The notes beneath the pieces are model-generated. The model did no database searches and was not told the DNA's origin. It saw only the letters and a program-made list of their open reading frames with translations. From Eubacterium sp. 14-2 (GTDB taxonomy: Bacteria; Bacillota; Clostridia; Lachnospirales; Lachnospiraceae), in assembly GCF_000403845.2 (NCBI RefSeq), contig NZ_KE159567.1, positions 471,670-535,669 on the forward strand: 64,000 nt of DNA, given 5' to 3'. Shown piece after piece: positions 33,748 through 42,652 of the stretch (positions are counted from its first letter, which is position 1; every line of letters starts with the position of its first letter). Made by a program: the position numbers and the translations under genes.

Positions 33748-34890
33748 CTAACCGGTATAAATAAACAGATGATGTTTCGTCAGCAGGTAAGCCGCTCCAT
33801 ACAATATACAGGGAAACAGGCAGACAGCATATCGTATCCAGATATACAGCGAAGGTTTTGCCGAGGCCTGCATCAGGCGGAAGCGGCTTTTGCCTTTCAC
33901 GGATTCCCAGAGTACAGAAGTATCTTTCTTACAGAATCCCAGAGGAATCAGGCAAATGCTCAGTTCAAAAGGCAGCATGTAAATTGCTGACATGTTCAGG
34001 CCGAAGCTGGCCCATATAATCAGGAACAGCTCCATCCAGTGGTGGTGATTCCGGTATTCCCTGGCAATTTTCAGGAACAGCAGAAACACAGCCGGCATGA
34101 TAATACAGGCCAGAATGGTTTTTCCCTCAAATGCACGGAAGAATAAAAATTCTGCACTGGTATATAAGTTAAAACTGAACAGATTCAGCCAGAACAGACA
34201 AAATACCAGGAGCGCGCTTTTTTTTCTGGAGAGGGGAAAAAGCTGACGCCCCAGCTGATAGTAAATCAGATTGGCCATAATCACCATCAGAGTGGTTTCC
34301 ACGGTTCTGGTTTCAATCAGGGGTGCAAGGCCGGTCAGAGTGCAGATAACTGCGCTGTGATTCTGGTAGGTTTCCAACAGATACTCCGCATCCAGCCTGT
34401 CCAGCAGGTGGCCGGTATAGGGGCTGTACTGGCTGATGGTATCAGTGTATACCGAGGAACTCACGTCTCCGATATAATAGGACTGATCCCACAGGGCGTA
34501 AGTCTCTCCATTGTAATTGGTCAGACAAATCTGAATCAGCACAAGGAAAATCAGAAACAGGAATATCCATTTATATTCTGACAGCAATTCTTTTCGCTGG
34601 TTCCATTTTTCTTTTAAAATCTTCCGATTTCGCAGAAAATACAGGAGGGCAGTAACAGCCAGCAGGAAACACCAGAGCTTTGCTAACAGTGACAGGGGCT
34701 GCAGTGTGAATTTCAGCGGAAGGGCGGCTGCCTGAAACAGAAGAAAGAAGAGGAAAAACCCAAGGATTATCCGGTAAGATAAGGAAGTCTCCTGAGATTT
34801 TGTAAAGCTCAGGAACAGGTCTCCTAACATATAGCTGAAAATCAGATACAGCAGAATAATAACCATGCACAATAAATAAATGTTTGTCAT
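33748..34890 (-). CDS. Polytopic membrane protein, DUF6077-like, unknown function
   Basis: The 380-residue protein has about ten hydrophobic segments. The N terminus (YMLGDLFLSF then YRIILGFFLFFLLFQAAALP) and the middle (NYNGETYALWDQSYYIGDVSSSVYTD) resemble the DUF6077 proteins of gut Clostridia, from memory only. An external loop with several acidic residues follows the third segment, a feature of GT-C glycosyltransferases, but no GT-C signature is certain. The stop is ten bases before the next gene, and the start lies one base after the preceding gene's stop. Confidence 0.65.
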   Translation of the reverse strand: MTNIYLLCMVIILLYLIFSYMLGDLFLSFTKSQETSLSYRIILGFFLFFLLFQAAALPLKFTLQPLSLLAKLWCFLLAVTALLYFLRNRKILKEKWNQRKELLSEYKWIFLFLIFLVLIQICLTNYNGETYALWDQSYYIGDVSSSVYTDTISQYSPYTGHLLDRLDAEYLLETYQNHSAVICTLTGLAPLIETRTVETTLMVIMANLIYYQLGRQLFPLSRKKSALLVFCLFWLNLFSFNLYTSAEFLFFRAFEGKTILACIIMPAVFLLFLKIAREYRNHHHWMELFLIIWASFGLNMSAIYMLPFELSICLIPLGFCKKDTSVLWESVKGKSRFRLMQASAKPSLYIWIRYAVCLFPCILYGAAYLLTKHHLFIYTG

Positions 34891-34891
34891 C

Positions 34892-36130
34892 TTAATTCCT
34901 CCCTGCCGAGTTCCATATGGTGTGTAGTGACCGGCGGATTTGCGGTAAATCCAGCATGGAATAGAAAAACAGCATCCAGGGCCAGAAGGCCGCAGTCAGA
35001 GCCCGAAAGGTAACGGCTGTCTCCATAAGTCCGTGGGCAGGCGCCAGCACATAGCTCAGGAAAGGCAGCATGCCGATAAAAATAAGAGGCAGGTTTCTCA
35101 CACAGGTCTGCCGGGTTTTATGCCCCGTAAAAAACAGAATCATGTATATTGCAAAAACTGCCAGTATCAGAATCAGAAGGGTTTTCTTTCCAAAACCCAC
35201 ATGAGAAAGAAATCCGTTCAGATTTTCAAAAAGCATGGTTTTAAGTGAGCCGGCTGAGAAAGACGAACCGAAACAGTATTCTTTGATCCGGGCCATATAT
35301 GCAGGAAACAGGTTGCTTCCGGTGAATAATACAGTCAGTACCCATTTGGTTATGGTCAGAAGCAGATAACCCAGGAACCAGAAAAGGGTACAGCCCGTCA
35401 GAGATTTCCACACAGCGCTGGCTTTCTGTTTTGGCCCATAGTCACGGAAAGAAAGAAAGGCAATGGTAAGAGGAAGGCTCAGGGCAATAACCGGAACAGT
35501 TCCCGTATCCAGGAAAGCAGTGACTGCTCCGATTCCGTAAAAGGAAAAAAGAAGCCGGTGCAGGTTTTCTTCCCGGAATAATTCTTTTTTTCCGCACAGG
35601 AACAGAATGGAACAGAATGCGGTAAGGAAACATCCGGTCTGAGGCAGTGTCCAGGAAACGGGAAGAATGTCTGCCCATAAAAAGAAAAAGAGGAAAAAAA
35701 ATCCGTATGGAGCGGAATACGTTCTGCTGATTTTCCAGGCGGCGCCGAACAGAAGCATGAAAAAAGCAATCATGCAGAGATAACGAATCTGGCCGATATG
35801 AAAAAAGCACAGCAAAAACCGGCCCGGTGCCTGCATTCCGTTCCAGCGAAATCCCTGGTCCTGTCCTGTGAGCGTGTTCCACAGTGTGGAATATTCCGGA
35901 TTCTGATTCAGAGAAGTCAGAAATTCCGTTTCCGGTTTCAGGGAAGGGGTGTCTCCCGGCAGACAGCCGTTCTCAGGAAATTCAGACAGCAGCTGCAGAG
36001 ACAGTTCTCTGTGCCCCATAATTTTTTCGTCCGGAATGCAGTGAGACGCAAAAACCAGAAAAAGAAAAAGTGCGGTCAGAAAAAAGTGCAGTCTGCCAAA
36101 AGCATGTATTTTACGAAAATGAGATTCCAT
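34892..36130 (-). CDS. Polytopic membrane protein, unknown function (possible GT-C-like)
   Basis: This 412-residue protein has around eleven hydrophobic segments and a 90-residue loop after the first one (HCIPDEK to PGRFLLCFFHIG). GAVTAFLDTGTVPVIALSLP and HGLMETAVTFRALTAAFWP are the most distinctive segments. The one-long-loop layout with many helices suggests a membrane glycosyltransferase or polymer-processing protein, but I do not recognise it. GAGGTGG precedes the ATG. It heads the leftward operon and is divergent from the LCP gene at 36509. Confidence 0.65.
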   Translation of the reverse strand: MESHFRKIHAFGRLHFFLTALFLFLVFASHCIPDEKIMGHRELSLQLLSEFPENGCLPGDTPSLKPETEFLTSLNQNPEYSTLWNTLTGQDQGFRWNGMQAPGRFLLCFFHIGQIRYLCMIAFFMLLFGAAWKISRTYSAPYGFFFLFFFLWADILPVSWTLPQTGCFLTAFCSILFLCGKKELFREENLHRLLFSFYGIGAVTAFLDTGTVPVIALSLPLTIAFLSFRDYGPKQKASAVWKSLTGCTLFWFLGYLLLTITKWVLTVLFTGSNLFPAYMARIKEYCFGSSFSAGSLKTMLFENLNGFLSHVGFGKKTLLILILAVFAIYMILFFTGHKTRQTCVRNLPLIFIGMLPFLSYVLAPAHGLMETAVTFRALTAAFWPWMLFFYSMLDLPQIRRSLHTIWNSAGRN

Positions 36131-36508
36131 GTTTCCACCTCGTATCTGTCAGTAAAAGTTTTTATCTGATGTAATTAAAATGCCAGAAACCCTGTTGCCG
36201 CCTGAGGCCCTGACAGAAAAAAGTTTTACTTTGAAATGTTAAGTTACAGGATTCTTTTTTATTATTACCAGCATCATTATCATTATTATTATCATGGATA
36301 GTTTACATGACATTTTGCAGGAAAGCAATAGAAGAAATGGAAAATATGTATAGAAAAGTCCTGTATTTTGTGATATACTCACGGGGTTAGTATGAAAACA
36401 GGACAGAACCTGCAAAATATAAAGGAAACGCTGGTGGAAGCGCTTCCTGAAAAGTTAAAACCCCGCTGCAGACAACGGGGTATCAAAAACAGATAGGAGG
36501 ACACAGAA
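36131..36508. promoter_or_regulatory. Divergent intergenic region with extended -10 promoter and palindrome
   Basis: TGATATACT at 36371-36379 is an extended -10 for the rightward LCP gene. A perfect 12-base palindrome GGAAGCGCTTCC lies at 36436-36447, downstream of the likely start, a possible operator. A small hairpin with CCCCG and CGGGG arms (36461-36480) sits before the AGGAGG site at 36495-36500. A TTATTA-rich stretch lies near 36258-36294. No leftward promoter was clearly seen. Confidence 0.45.
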
Positions 36509-37588
36509 ATGGCAAAAGACACGCGTAATTATAACAGCACCGGAAAGAAAAAAAAGAAAACCAGAAGGAAAAAACGCCAGCAGCGGAAGATTATTCTGGT
36601 AATTCTGGCTGTGATTCTGGCTCTGGTGGGACTGGTTTTCGCCTATGCCTGGAGTAAATACGGAAAACTGGGAAGAATTTCCATTAAAGATAAAGATGTT
36701 AAGGTGAACGATCTGTCAAAGGATACTCAGAAGAACCTAGACGGTTATGAGAGTATTGCATTGTTTGGACTGGACAACCGTTCTACCGGTAATTTTGAAA
36801 GAGGAAACAGCGATACGATTATAGTGGTAAGCATTAACCGGAAATCCGGAGAAATCAAAATGGCTTCCGTATACCGGGATACCTATCTGGATATCAGCGA
36901 TAATACCTATCGCAAGGCAAATGCGGCATACGCCAACGGAGGGCCGAAACAGGCCATGGAAATGCTGAATAAGAATCTGGATCTGGATATTACCGATTAC
37001 GTCAGTGTGGATTTCAGCGCTCTGGTGGATGCCATTGACCTGCTGGGCGGCATAGAACTGGATATTTCCCCGGAAGAGGCCGAATGGCTGAACGGATATG
37101 TGGTGGAAACCAACGAAGTGACCGGCCACAACAGCGGCCCCGTATCTCCGGGACAGGGAGTTCATGTGGACGGGGTACAGGCTACTTCCTATGCGAGAAT
37201 CCGTTATGTGGGCCTGGATTATCAGCGTACGGAACGCCAGCGTACGGTAATCACCAAAATGTTTGAAAAAGCAAAGCAATGCGATTTAATGACATTAAAT
37301 AATCTTCTGGATGAGATGCTGCCTCAGATTTCCACCAGTTTAAGTTTTACGGAAATGCTGGGACTTGCCGGAAATCTGCCCAAATATCATATGGGAGAAA
37401 ATACAGGTTTTCCATTTGACAAAGAAACTCCGGGCAATGTGGGAAGTGCCGGGGATGCTGTGGTACCGGTGAACCTGGAAAATAACGTGGCTCAGCTTCA
37501 CCAGTTCCTGTACAACAGTGATAATTATACTCCTTCTGAAACGGTAAAAAGCATCAGTGCCACCATAAAGGCAAATACAGGATATTAA
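36509..37588 (+). CDS. LytR-CpsA-Psr (LCP) family glycopolymer ligase
   Basis: The 359-residue protein has a very basic head (KKKKKTRRKKRQQRK), one transmembrane segment near residues 29-47 and an outside LCP domain. FGLDNRSTGNFERGNSDTIIVVS, VYRDTYLDI, YANGGPKQAMEMLN, LLGGIELDI, GVQATSYARIRY and YQRTERQRTVI are the family motifs, including the Arg and Asp residues that hold the polyprenyl pyrophosphate. LCP enzymes attach wall polymers such as capsule to peptidoglycan. A second LCP gene is at 50861. Confidence 0.92.
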   Translation: MAKDTRNYNSTGKKKKKTRRKKRQQRKIILVILAVILALVGLVFAYAWSKYGKLGRISIKDKDVKVNDLSKDTQKNLDGYESIALFGLDNRSTGNFERGNSDTIIVVSINRKSGEIKMASVYRDTYLDISDNTYRKANAAYANGGPKQAMEMLNKNLDLDITDYVSVDFSALVDAIDLLGGIELDISPEEAEWLNGYVVETNEVTGHNSGPVSPGQGVHVDGVQATSYARIRYVGLDYQRTERQRTVITKMFEKAKQCDLMTLNNLLDEMLPQISTSLSFTEMLGLAGNLPKYHMGENTGFPFDKETPGNVGSAGDAVVPVNLENNVAQLHQFLYNSDNYTPSETVKSISATIKANTGY

Positions 37589-37629
37589 AGGGGATATTTG
37601 GATATAAATGTGAAAAGTGCCCGGAAACA

Positions 37630-37659
37630 TTGACACCGGATGTCAGATACTGGTATGAT
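37630..37659 (+). promoter_or_regulatory. Promoter upstream of the fn3 protein gene
   Basis: TTGACA (37630-37635) and TATGAT (37654-37659) are separated by 18 bases, about 110 bases before the ATG at 37771. Both hexamers are close to consensus. Confidence 0.6.
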
Positions 37660-37770
37660 AAAAGCAGTAACAACGGAAGTGTATTGGGAGATGTTCCGGG
37701 CAGCTGTATGTAAGAAAAATTCTCATGACAGCGGCCGGGAAGAAGCATACCGGGAAGGAAAGGGAAGAAT

Positions 37771-39018
37771 ATGAGGAAAATATGGAACCGGGCCGGCAAA
37801 TATGCCATAGTGCTGATGTTTGCAGTATTTCTGGGCATGGGAATCAGAGCAGAGGCAGCTCCGGGGCAGGTAACCGGATTAAAACAGACAAATGCAGGAA
37901 CGAATTCCGTAAATATTACGTTTCAGGCACTGGTGGATAATGATGTAAGATATGAAATCCGCCTGAGCGACAGTCCGACAGGTACATTTAAAGAATGGTC
38001 CGTCTGTTCCGGAGGAGAGGATTACCTTTATAATCTTCCGAACGCAGGCAGTTCCTATTATCTTCAGGTGGTTCCTTTTATCAGAAACGGGCTTCAGAGG
38101 GAATATGGGCCGGTATCTGAAACAATCGAAGTAGTGACTGCCCCAAATGCAAAACCTGAAAATCTGAAGCATACCAGTTCTACAGAGACCAGTATCAGTC
38201 TGAGCTGGAATCCGGTGGCGGGGGCCAGCGGTTATCAGATACGCTATAAAGCCGGTGCAGCCAGTGAGTATACGGAAACGTACTCGGAGCAGAATCAGGC
38301 GGTGTTAAATCAGCTTGCACCCAATGAAGAATACTATGTGGATGTTTATCCGATAAGGAAAAGTTCTGCCGGGTTCATTGCCGCAGGCAAATCAGAAGCC
38401 ACCCTGTACGGTGTTCCGGTAGTTCCGGGGAAAGCGAAAAAGCCTTCCTGCGCAGCTTACTGGCAGGCTTTGGGGCAGATTCGCTCTGACGCTGTTTCCA
38501 TAAAATCAGCAGATGGATACAAATGGGAAATCTGGTCTGCATATCAGAAGAAAGATAAGAAATTAAAAACCAAAACCCAGGGGTCTGACGTTGCTTTTAT
38601 CAGCTATAATGGATTCAAAAAATATAATTTCTTTAAAATGAGAGTCCGCGGGTACTGTACCAACAGTGACGGAACGAAACTGGAAGGAAAATGGTCTGAC
38701 TGGACGTATTTCTGTCCTCAGCCGGATGTGATTAAGCTGAAATCCGTAAAATCAGGAATCAGTGTAAAATGGAATACTATTAAGGGTGCGGACCGATATG
38801 AGGTCTATGTGTCCAATAAAGCCAAATCAGGATATAAGAAATGTGCCACCACAAATAAAACCACAATAACGGTGAAGAAATTTGGAAAATCATCCTTTAA
38901 AAGCGGAAAGAAATATTATTTTTATGTGACTGCTTATAATAAAGTCGGGAAGAAAATGTATTCCGGCATGGCAGAAGGCGGAGTGGACGCCTGGTATATT
39001 ACTTATAAGAAAAAATAG
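37771..39018 (+). CDS. Secreted fibronectin type III domain protein
   Basis: The 415-residue protein has a signal peptide (MRKIWNRAGKYAIVLMFAV...) with likely cleavage after AEA near residue 29. Three to four fn3 units follow. Typical signs are ETSISLSWNPVAGASGYQIRYK near residue 138 and GISVKWNTIKGADRYEVYVS near residue 328, each followed by a Tyr-rich strand. No catalytic domain is visible. Lys and Tyr are abundant toward the end, as in wall-binding fn3 tails of neighbouring hydrolases. It probably acts outside the cell in adhesion or wall binding. Confidence 0.8.
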   Translation: MRKIWNRAGKYAIVLMFAVFLGMGIRAEAAPGQVTGLKQTNAGTNSVNITFQALVDNDVRYEIRLSDSPTGTFKEWSVCSGGEDYLYNLPNAGSSYYLQVVPFIRNGLQREYGPVSETIEVVTAPNAKPENLKHTSSTETSISLSWNPVAGASGYQIRYKAGAASEYTETYSEQNQAVLNQLAPNEEYYVDVYPIRKSSAGFIAAGKSEATLYGVPVVPGKAKKPSCAAYWQALGQIRSDAVSIKSADGYKWEIWSAYQKKDKKLKTKTQGSDVAFISYNGFKKYNFFKMRVRGYCTNSDGTKLEGKWSDWTYFCPQPDVIKLKSVKSGISVKWNTIKGADRYEVYVSNKAKSGYKKCATTNKTTITVKKFGKSSFKSGKKYYFYVTAYNKVGKKMYSGMAEGGVDAWYITYKKK

Positions 39019-40121
39019 TGGTACAGAAGATGTCAGAAATATGGAACAATACGGTTTTAGTTTTCAGAGGAAAAAAGCGGGTTACGGACAGGGAGCGCTT
39101 CCGGCTTCTGGCAGTATTTATGGGGATCACCCATCTGATACTGACAGGGATTGGGCTGCTGCTCCCCTGTCTGCCGTTGTTTTTTATCAGTGGATTTGCA
39201 GCGGCAGCAGAGTTTCTGATGCTGCATGCGGGGAAGGAAAAGGAAAGCTATTTTCCGGGGATCAGCCTGATTTATTTTCTTACCTGTATCCATGCGCTGG
39301 CCTCCTGTGTGTTTCTGGGATGGACTTTCGGATTTTCCCTTTACAATCTGGTTATTATTCCGGTATTGTTTTATATGATTTATATGACAAAGGGAATTTC
39401 AGATCCCAGACGGTATGCTATGATTTATACGGCAGCCAACTGTGTTGGTACATTGTTTCTGCGCCGATATGTTTATCTGGGAAAACCCAGGTACAGTTAC
39501 GGGACAGAAACGGCTTTCTGGGTTTCCTTTTTCAACAATACGGTGTGTTTTCTTTTTGTAATGACCTTTTCCATGCTGTTTATTCTGGAACTGACAGCAA
39601 ACCGGGAAGAACTGAATCAGCAGAACAGAGAGCTGAAGCGCCTGGCCAGTTATGATGAACTCACCAGACTCAGAAACCGGAGAAGTATGCTGGACTGCTG
39701 GAAAGACATCACGCGCAGCGATTACTGTGTGGTGATGGGGGACATTGATGATTTTAAGAAAATTAATGATACTTATGGCCATGAGACGGGAGACGAGGTT
39801 CTGAAACTGGTATCTTTCAGTATGAAGGAAGCAGTGGACCGGGAGGATTTTGTCAGCCGCTGGGGCGGTGAAGAGTTTCTGATGATTGTGTTTGGCAGTG
39901 TGGCCTATGCTCTGAAAGTGATTGATAAAGTACAAAGAGAGCTGAAACAGGCAGATTTGTCTGTGGACGGAAAACAGATTTCGGTGACCATGACCTTTGG
40001 AATTTCGGAATGCGGTGAGGTTCCCGGCAAAGATGTGGATGAGCTGATCCGGCGGGCCGACCGAAGACTGTATATTGGAAAGAAGAGCGGGAAGAACTGT
40101 ATTAAAATTAAAGATGAATAA
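39018..40121 (+). CDS. Membrane diguanylate cyclase (GGDEF domain)
   Basis: The GTG at 39018 overlaps the previous stop; an ATG at 39030 is an alternative. Six or so hydrophobic segments fill residues 22-195. A short coiled linker and a GGDEF domain from about residue 210 follow: YDELTRLRNRRSMLD, GDIDDFKKINDTYGHETGDEVL, and RWGGEEFLMIV with the active GGEEF. The position expected for the Arg of the inhibitory RxxD site holds Asp (DRED), so feedback inhibition by c-di-GMP may be absent. It lies among wall and exopolysaccharide genes, suggesting c-di-GMP control of surface polymer, which is inference. Confidence 0.88.
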   Translation: MVQKMSEIWNNTVLVFRGKKRVTDRERFRLLAVFMGITHLILTGIGLLLPCLPLFFISGFAAAAEFLMLHAGKEKESYFPGISLIYFLTCIHALASCVFLGWTFGFSLYNLVIIPVLFYMIYMTKGISDPRRYAMIYTAANCVGTLFLRRYVYLGKPRYSYGTETAFWVSFFNNTVCFLFVMTFSMLFILELTANREELNQQNRELKRLASYDELTRLRNRRSMLDCWKDITRSDYCVVMGDIDDFKKINDTYGHETGDEVLKLVSFSMKEAVDREDFVSRWGGEEFLMIVFGSVAYALKVIDKVQRELKQADLSVDGKQISVTMTFGISECGEVPGKDVDELIRRADRRLYIGKKSGKNCIKIKDE

Positions 40122-40130
40122 TCTGGCGGA

Positions 40131-40160
40131 GAATCCTGCAAAGCAGGATTCTTTTTTTTC
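40131..40160 (+). terminator. Intrinsic terminator after the diguanylate cyclase gene
   Basis: AGAATCCTGC (40131-40140) and GCAGGATTCT (40144-40153) form a perfect 10-bp stem with an AAA loop, followed by a T run to about 40160. Confidence 0.9.
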
Positions 40161-40181
40161 TGTAAGTTTCTGGCAGGTAGT

Positions 40182-40209
40182 TGTACTGGAAAAAAAATTG
40201 TGATACGAT
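40182..40209 (+). promoter_or_regulatory. Promoter for the amidase gene
   Basis: TTGTAC (40182-40187) and TACGAT (40204-40209) are 16 bases apart, shortly before the ATG at 40258 and just after the terminator. Confidence 0.45.
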
Positions 40210-40257
40210 AAAAAGCGACACAAAATGATAAAACAGAAAGAAATGGAGTGCAGAGGA

Positions 40258-42534
40258 ATGAAATTATCAAAAAGAATCCTGGCAGCTTTATTATCAGTAT
40301 GTATGCTTGCTTCTTCCGGCAGTATGCAGGCGGAAGCCTATGATAAAATGTCGTCTGATTCTGAAAAAGTGAAAAGCAGAACGGAACAGGAGCTGTTGGA
40401 AGACAGAATGGAAGAGAGTCTGCAGGATGGCAGAACGGAAGTGAGAGTGCCGGAAAGCAGGACAGAGCAGGAACCGGAGAGAACAGCGGAACAGAGCCAG
40501 ACACAGGAATGGGAAACGGGGGTTCTGAATTTTATTATGCAGGAATCTGAACAGATTCAGGTGCCGGGAGTTCAGAATGTGGTAGCAGGTCTTGGAGCAG
40601 AAGGAGAAGTTGTAACGCAGGCCTGGCTCCAGTACAAAAATACTGTCACAGGACAGGAATTTACCACAGAGGCTGCAGGAATTGCTGAAAATATGGTACG
40701 GTTTTCCATGGAATACAACAGAGAAGAGCAGAAAGGGCTCTATGAACTTACCGGAATCACCTGGAAAACAGACCGGAAATCCTGCCGTGTACTTATGAGC
40801 GAAACGGATATGCGGATTGTATATGGCGTGAATCAGGCAGTGGAGACAGAGCCCGATGAAGTGCTGCTGAATCAGGAACTGCTGGAGCAGGTGGAAGCCA
40901 ATGTGGTAACTCTGGATGAAAATGGTCGGGCCAGTTCCAGGAATACCATGGAGCGTGCGCTGGATAATGCACAGGCAGGAAGCGGATTATCCCTGCACAG
41001 TATGACACGCGGGGCGAAAAAAATGGTGATTGTACTGGATCCCGGTCATGACAGCACCCACTCCGGAGCCGGGTATAACGGGCTCAAAGAAGAAAATCTG
41101 GTGCTGAAAATTGCACAGTATTGCAAAACAGAATTACAGAAATACAGCGGTGTTACCGTTTACATGACAAGAGAAACCGTAAGCTGTGCCAATGGAGGGA
41201 AAAGTGTGGACGCAGCCACCTGCAATGCCAGAAGGGTGGAATTTGCAGCAGGAAAAAAAGCAAATGTCTACGTGAGCTTTCATCTGAATGCCAGTGCCAG
41301 CAGCAGTGCCAACGGAATTGGCGTATATTATCCCAACAGCAATTACAGGCCGGCCATAGGAACAGAAGGAAAGGGACTTGCAACGGAAATTTACCGGAAG
41401 CTGGCAGCTCTTGGCCTTGCTACCTGGGCAGGTGGTATTCTGATTCGCAATTCTCAGGATAATTCCAGATATCCCGATGGTTCTCTGGCGGATTACCTGG
41501 CGATTATCAGAAGAAGCAAGCTGGCAGGATTTCCGGCGGTCCTGATTGAACATGCTTTTATAAGCAATACCGGTGATGTAAATAAATTTCTGAATTCTGA
41601 TGCAAAATTAAAGAAGCTGGGTGTGGCAGATGCTCAGGGAATTGCTGCTTATTATGGCCTTTCACTGAAAAGTGACGGAGGGGATGACAGCGGAGATGAA
41701 GAAAGAGAAGGTGAAATCCCGGAAATTTCCTATGTACAGTCCAGAAACAGCTCAAAACTCCGGGTGAGATGGGAAGATATTCCGGAGGCTGATTTTTATC
41801 GTGTATACCGCAGTACCTCGGAAAATGGGAGTTATTCTGAAATTGCACAGGTTACCGGAACCAGTTATGATAACAGCAGCCTGAAAGCCGGTAAAAAATA
41901 TTATTATAAGCTGTGTGCCGTATATGCAGATGAAACAGAATCGGAGCTGTCAGAACCGGTATCAGGAAAAACTCTGGCTCAGCCAACCCTTACGAAAGTG
42001 ATTTCCAAAACAAATGAGCAGATTAATCTTACCTGGACCAGTGTAAAAGATGCAAAAAAATACGAAATCTACCGCAGTGAGTCAGAAGAGGAAGGATATG
42101 AGAAAATTGCCACACTGAAGGCCGGACAGACCACCTATATGGACCGGGAGGTAGAGGCTCATCAGACATATCTGTATAAAGTCCGGGTCAGAGGCGGAGA
42201 ACAGAATGGTTTCAGCAGTTTTTCCAATATATATTCCGGCTGGGCGGTGAAAAAAACAAAGGTACTCAGCGTCACCGCCAAAGGGAAAGGCGCTCTGCGC
42301 ATTACCTGGAAACGGAATCCCAAAGCATACGCTTACCGTATCCAGAGAAGTACCTCTCAGAACAGAGGATATAAAACAGTTGCAACTGTTAAGTCAAAAA
42401 ACACAACCTCTTATACAGACAGAAATCTGAAGAGCGGGCAGCGATATTATTATAAAATCCAGGTACTGAACCGGGTGAACAGAAAGACCGGCTACAGCGG
42501 TTACTGTAAACCAGTGGCCGGAACTGCGAAATAA
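40258..42534 (+). CDS. Secreted N-acetylmuramoyl-L-alanine amidase with fn3 repeats
   Basis: The ATG at 40258 is nine bases after GGAG and gives a clean signal peptide (MKLSKRILAALLSVCMLAS, cleavage near AEA). An acidic, Glu/Gln-rich region and a unique domain follow. The Amidase_3 domain spans about residues 255-470: VLDPGHDSTHSG (zinc His), LKEENL (zinc Glu), VSFHLNAS (zinc His) and LIEHAFISN (catalytic Glu). Three fn3 units with the EIYRS/RVYRSTSENGSY pattern complete the 758 residues. It cuts the peptide from peptidoglycan glycan strands and probably helps cell separation or remodelling. Confidence 0.9.
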   Translation: MKLSKRILAALLSVCMLASSGSMQAEAYDKMSSDSEKVKSRTEQELLEDRMEESLQDGRTEVRVPESRTEQEPERTAEQSQTQEWETGVLNFIMQESEQIQVPGVQNVVAGLGAEGEVVTQAWLQYKNTVTGQEFTTEAAGIAENMVRFSMEYNREEQKGLYELTGITWKTDRKSCRVLMSETDMRIVYGVNQAVETEPDEVLLNQELLEQVEANVVTLDENGRASSRNTMERALDNAQAGSGLSLHSMTRGAKKMVIVLDPGHDSTHSGAGYNGLKEENLVLKIAQYCKTELQKYSGVTVYMTRETVSCANGGKSVDAATCNARRVEFAAGKKANVYVSFHLNASASSSANGIGVYYPNSNYRPAIGTEGKGLATEIYRKLAALGLATWAGGILIRNSQDNSRYPDGSLADYLAIIRRSKLAGFPAVLIEHAFISNTGDVNKFLNSDAKLKKLGVADAQGIAAYYGLSLKSDGGDDSGDEEREGEIPEISYVQSRNSSKLRVRWEDIPEADFYRVYRSTSENGSYSEIAQVTGTSYDNSSLKAGKKYYYKLCAVYADETESELSEPVSGKTLAQPTLTKVISKTNEQINLTWTSVKDAKKYEIYRSESEEEGYEKIATLKAGQTTYMDREVEAHQTYLYKVRVRGGEQNGFSSFSNIYSGWAVKKTKVLSVTAKGKGALRITWKRNPKAYAYRIQRSTSQNRGYKTVATVKSKNTTSYTDRNLKSGQRYYYKIQVLNRVNRKTGYSGYCKPVAGTAK

Positions 42535-42604
42535 CCATGGATTTTTGCGCAGCCGGAAATTCTTTTTATACAGAAACAGGATGGAAAGTTAAGGAAAAAC
42601 GTGC

Positions 42605-42610
42605 TACAAT
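42605..42610 (+). promoter_or_regulatory. -10 element upstream of the glucosaminidase gene
   Basis: TACAAT lies 42 bases before the start at 42653. The best -35 (TGGAAA at 42582-42587) has a 17-base spacer but is a weak match. Confidence 0.35.
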
Positions 42611-42652
42611 CGTAAGAGGAGTGTGAAAAAGAAAGAAAGGAAGAGAGCAGCT

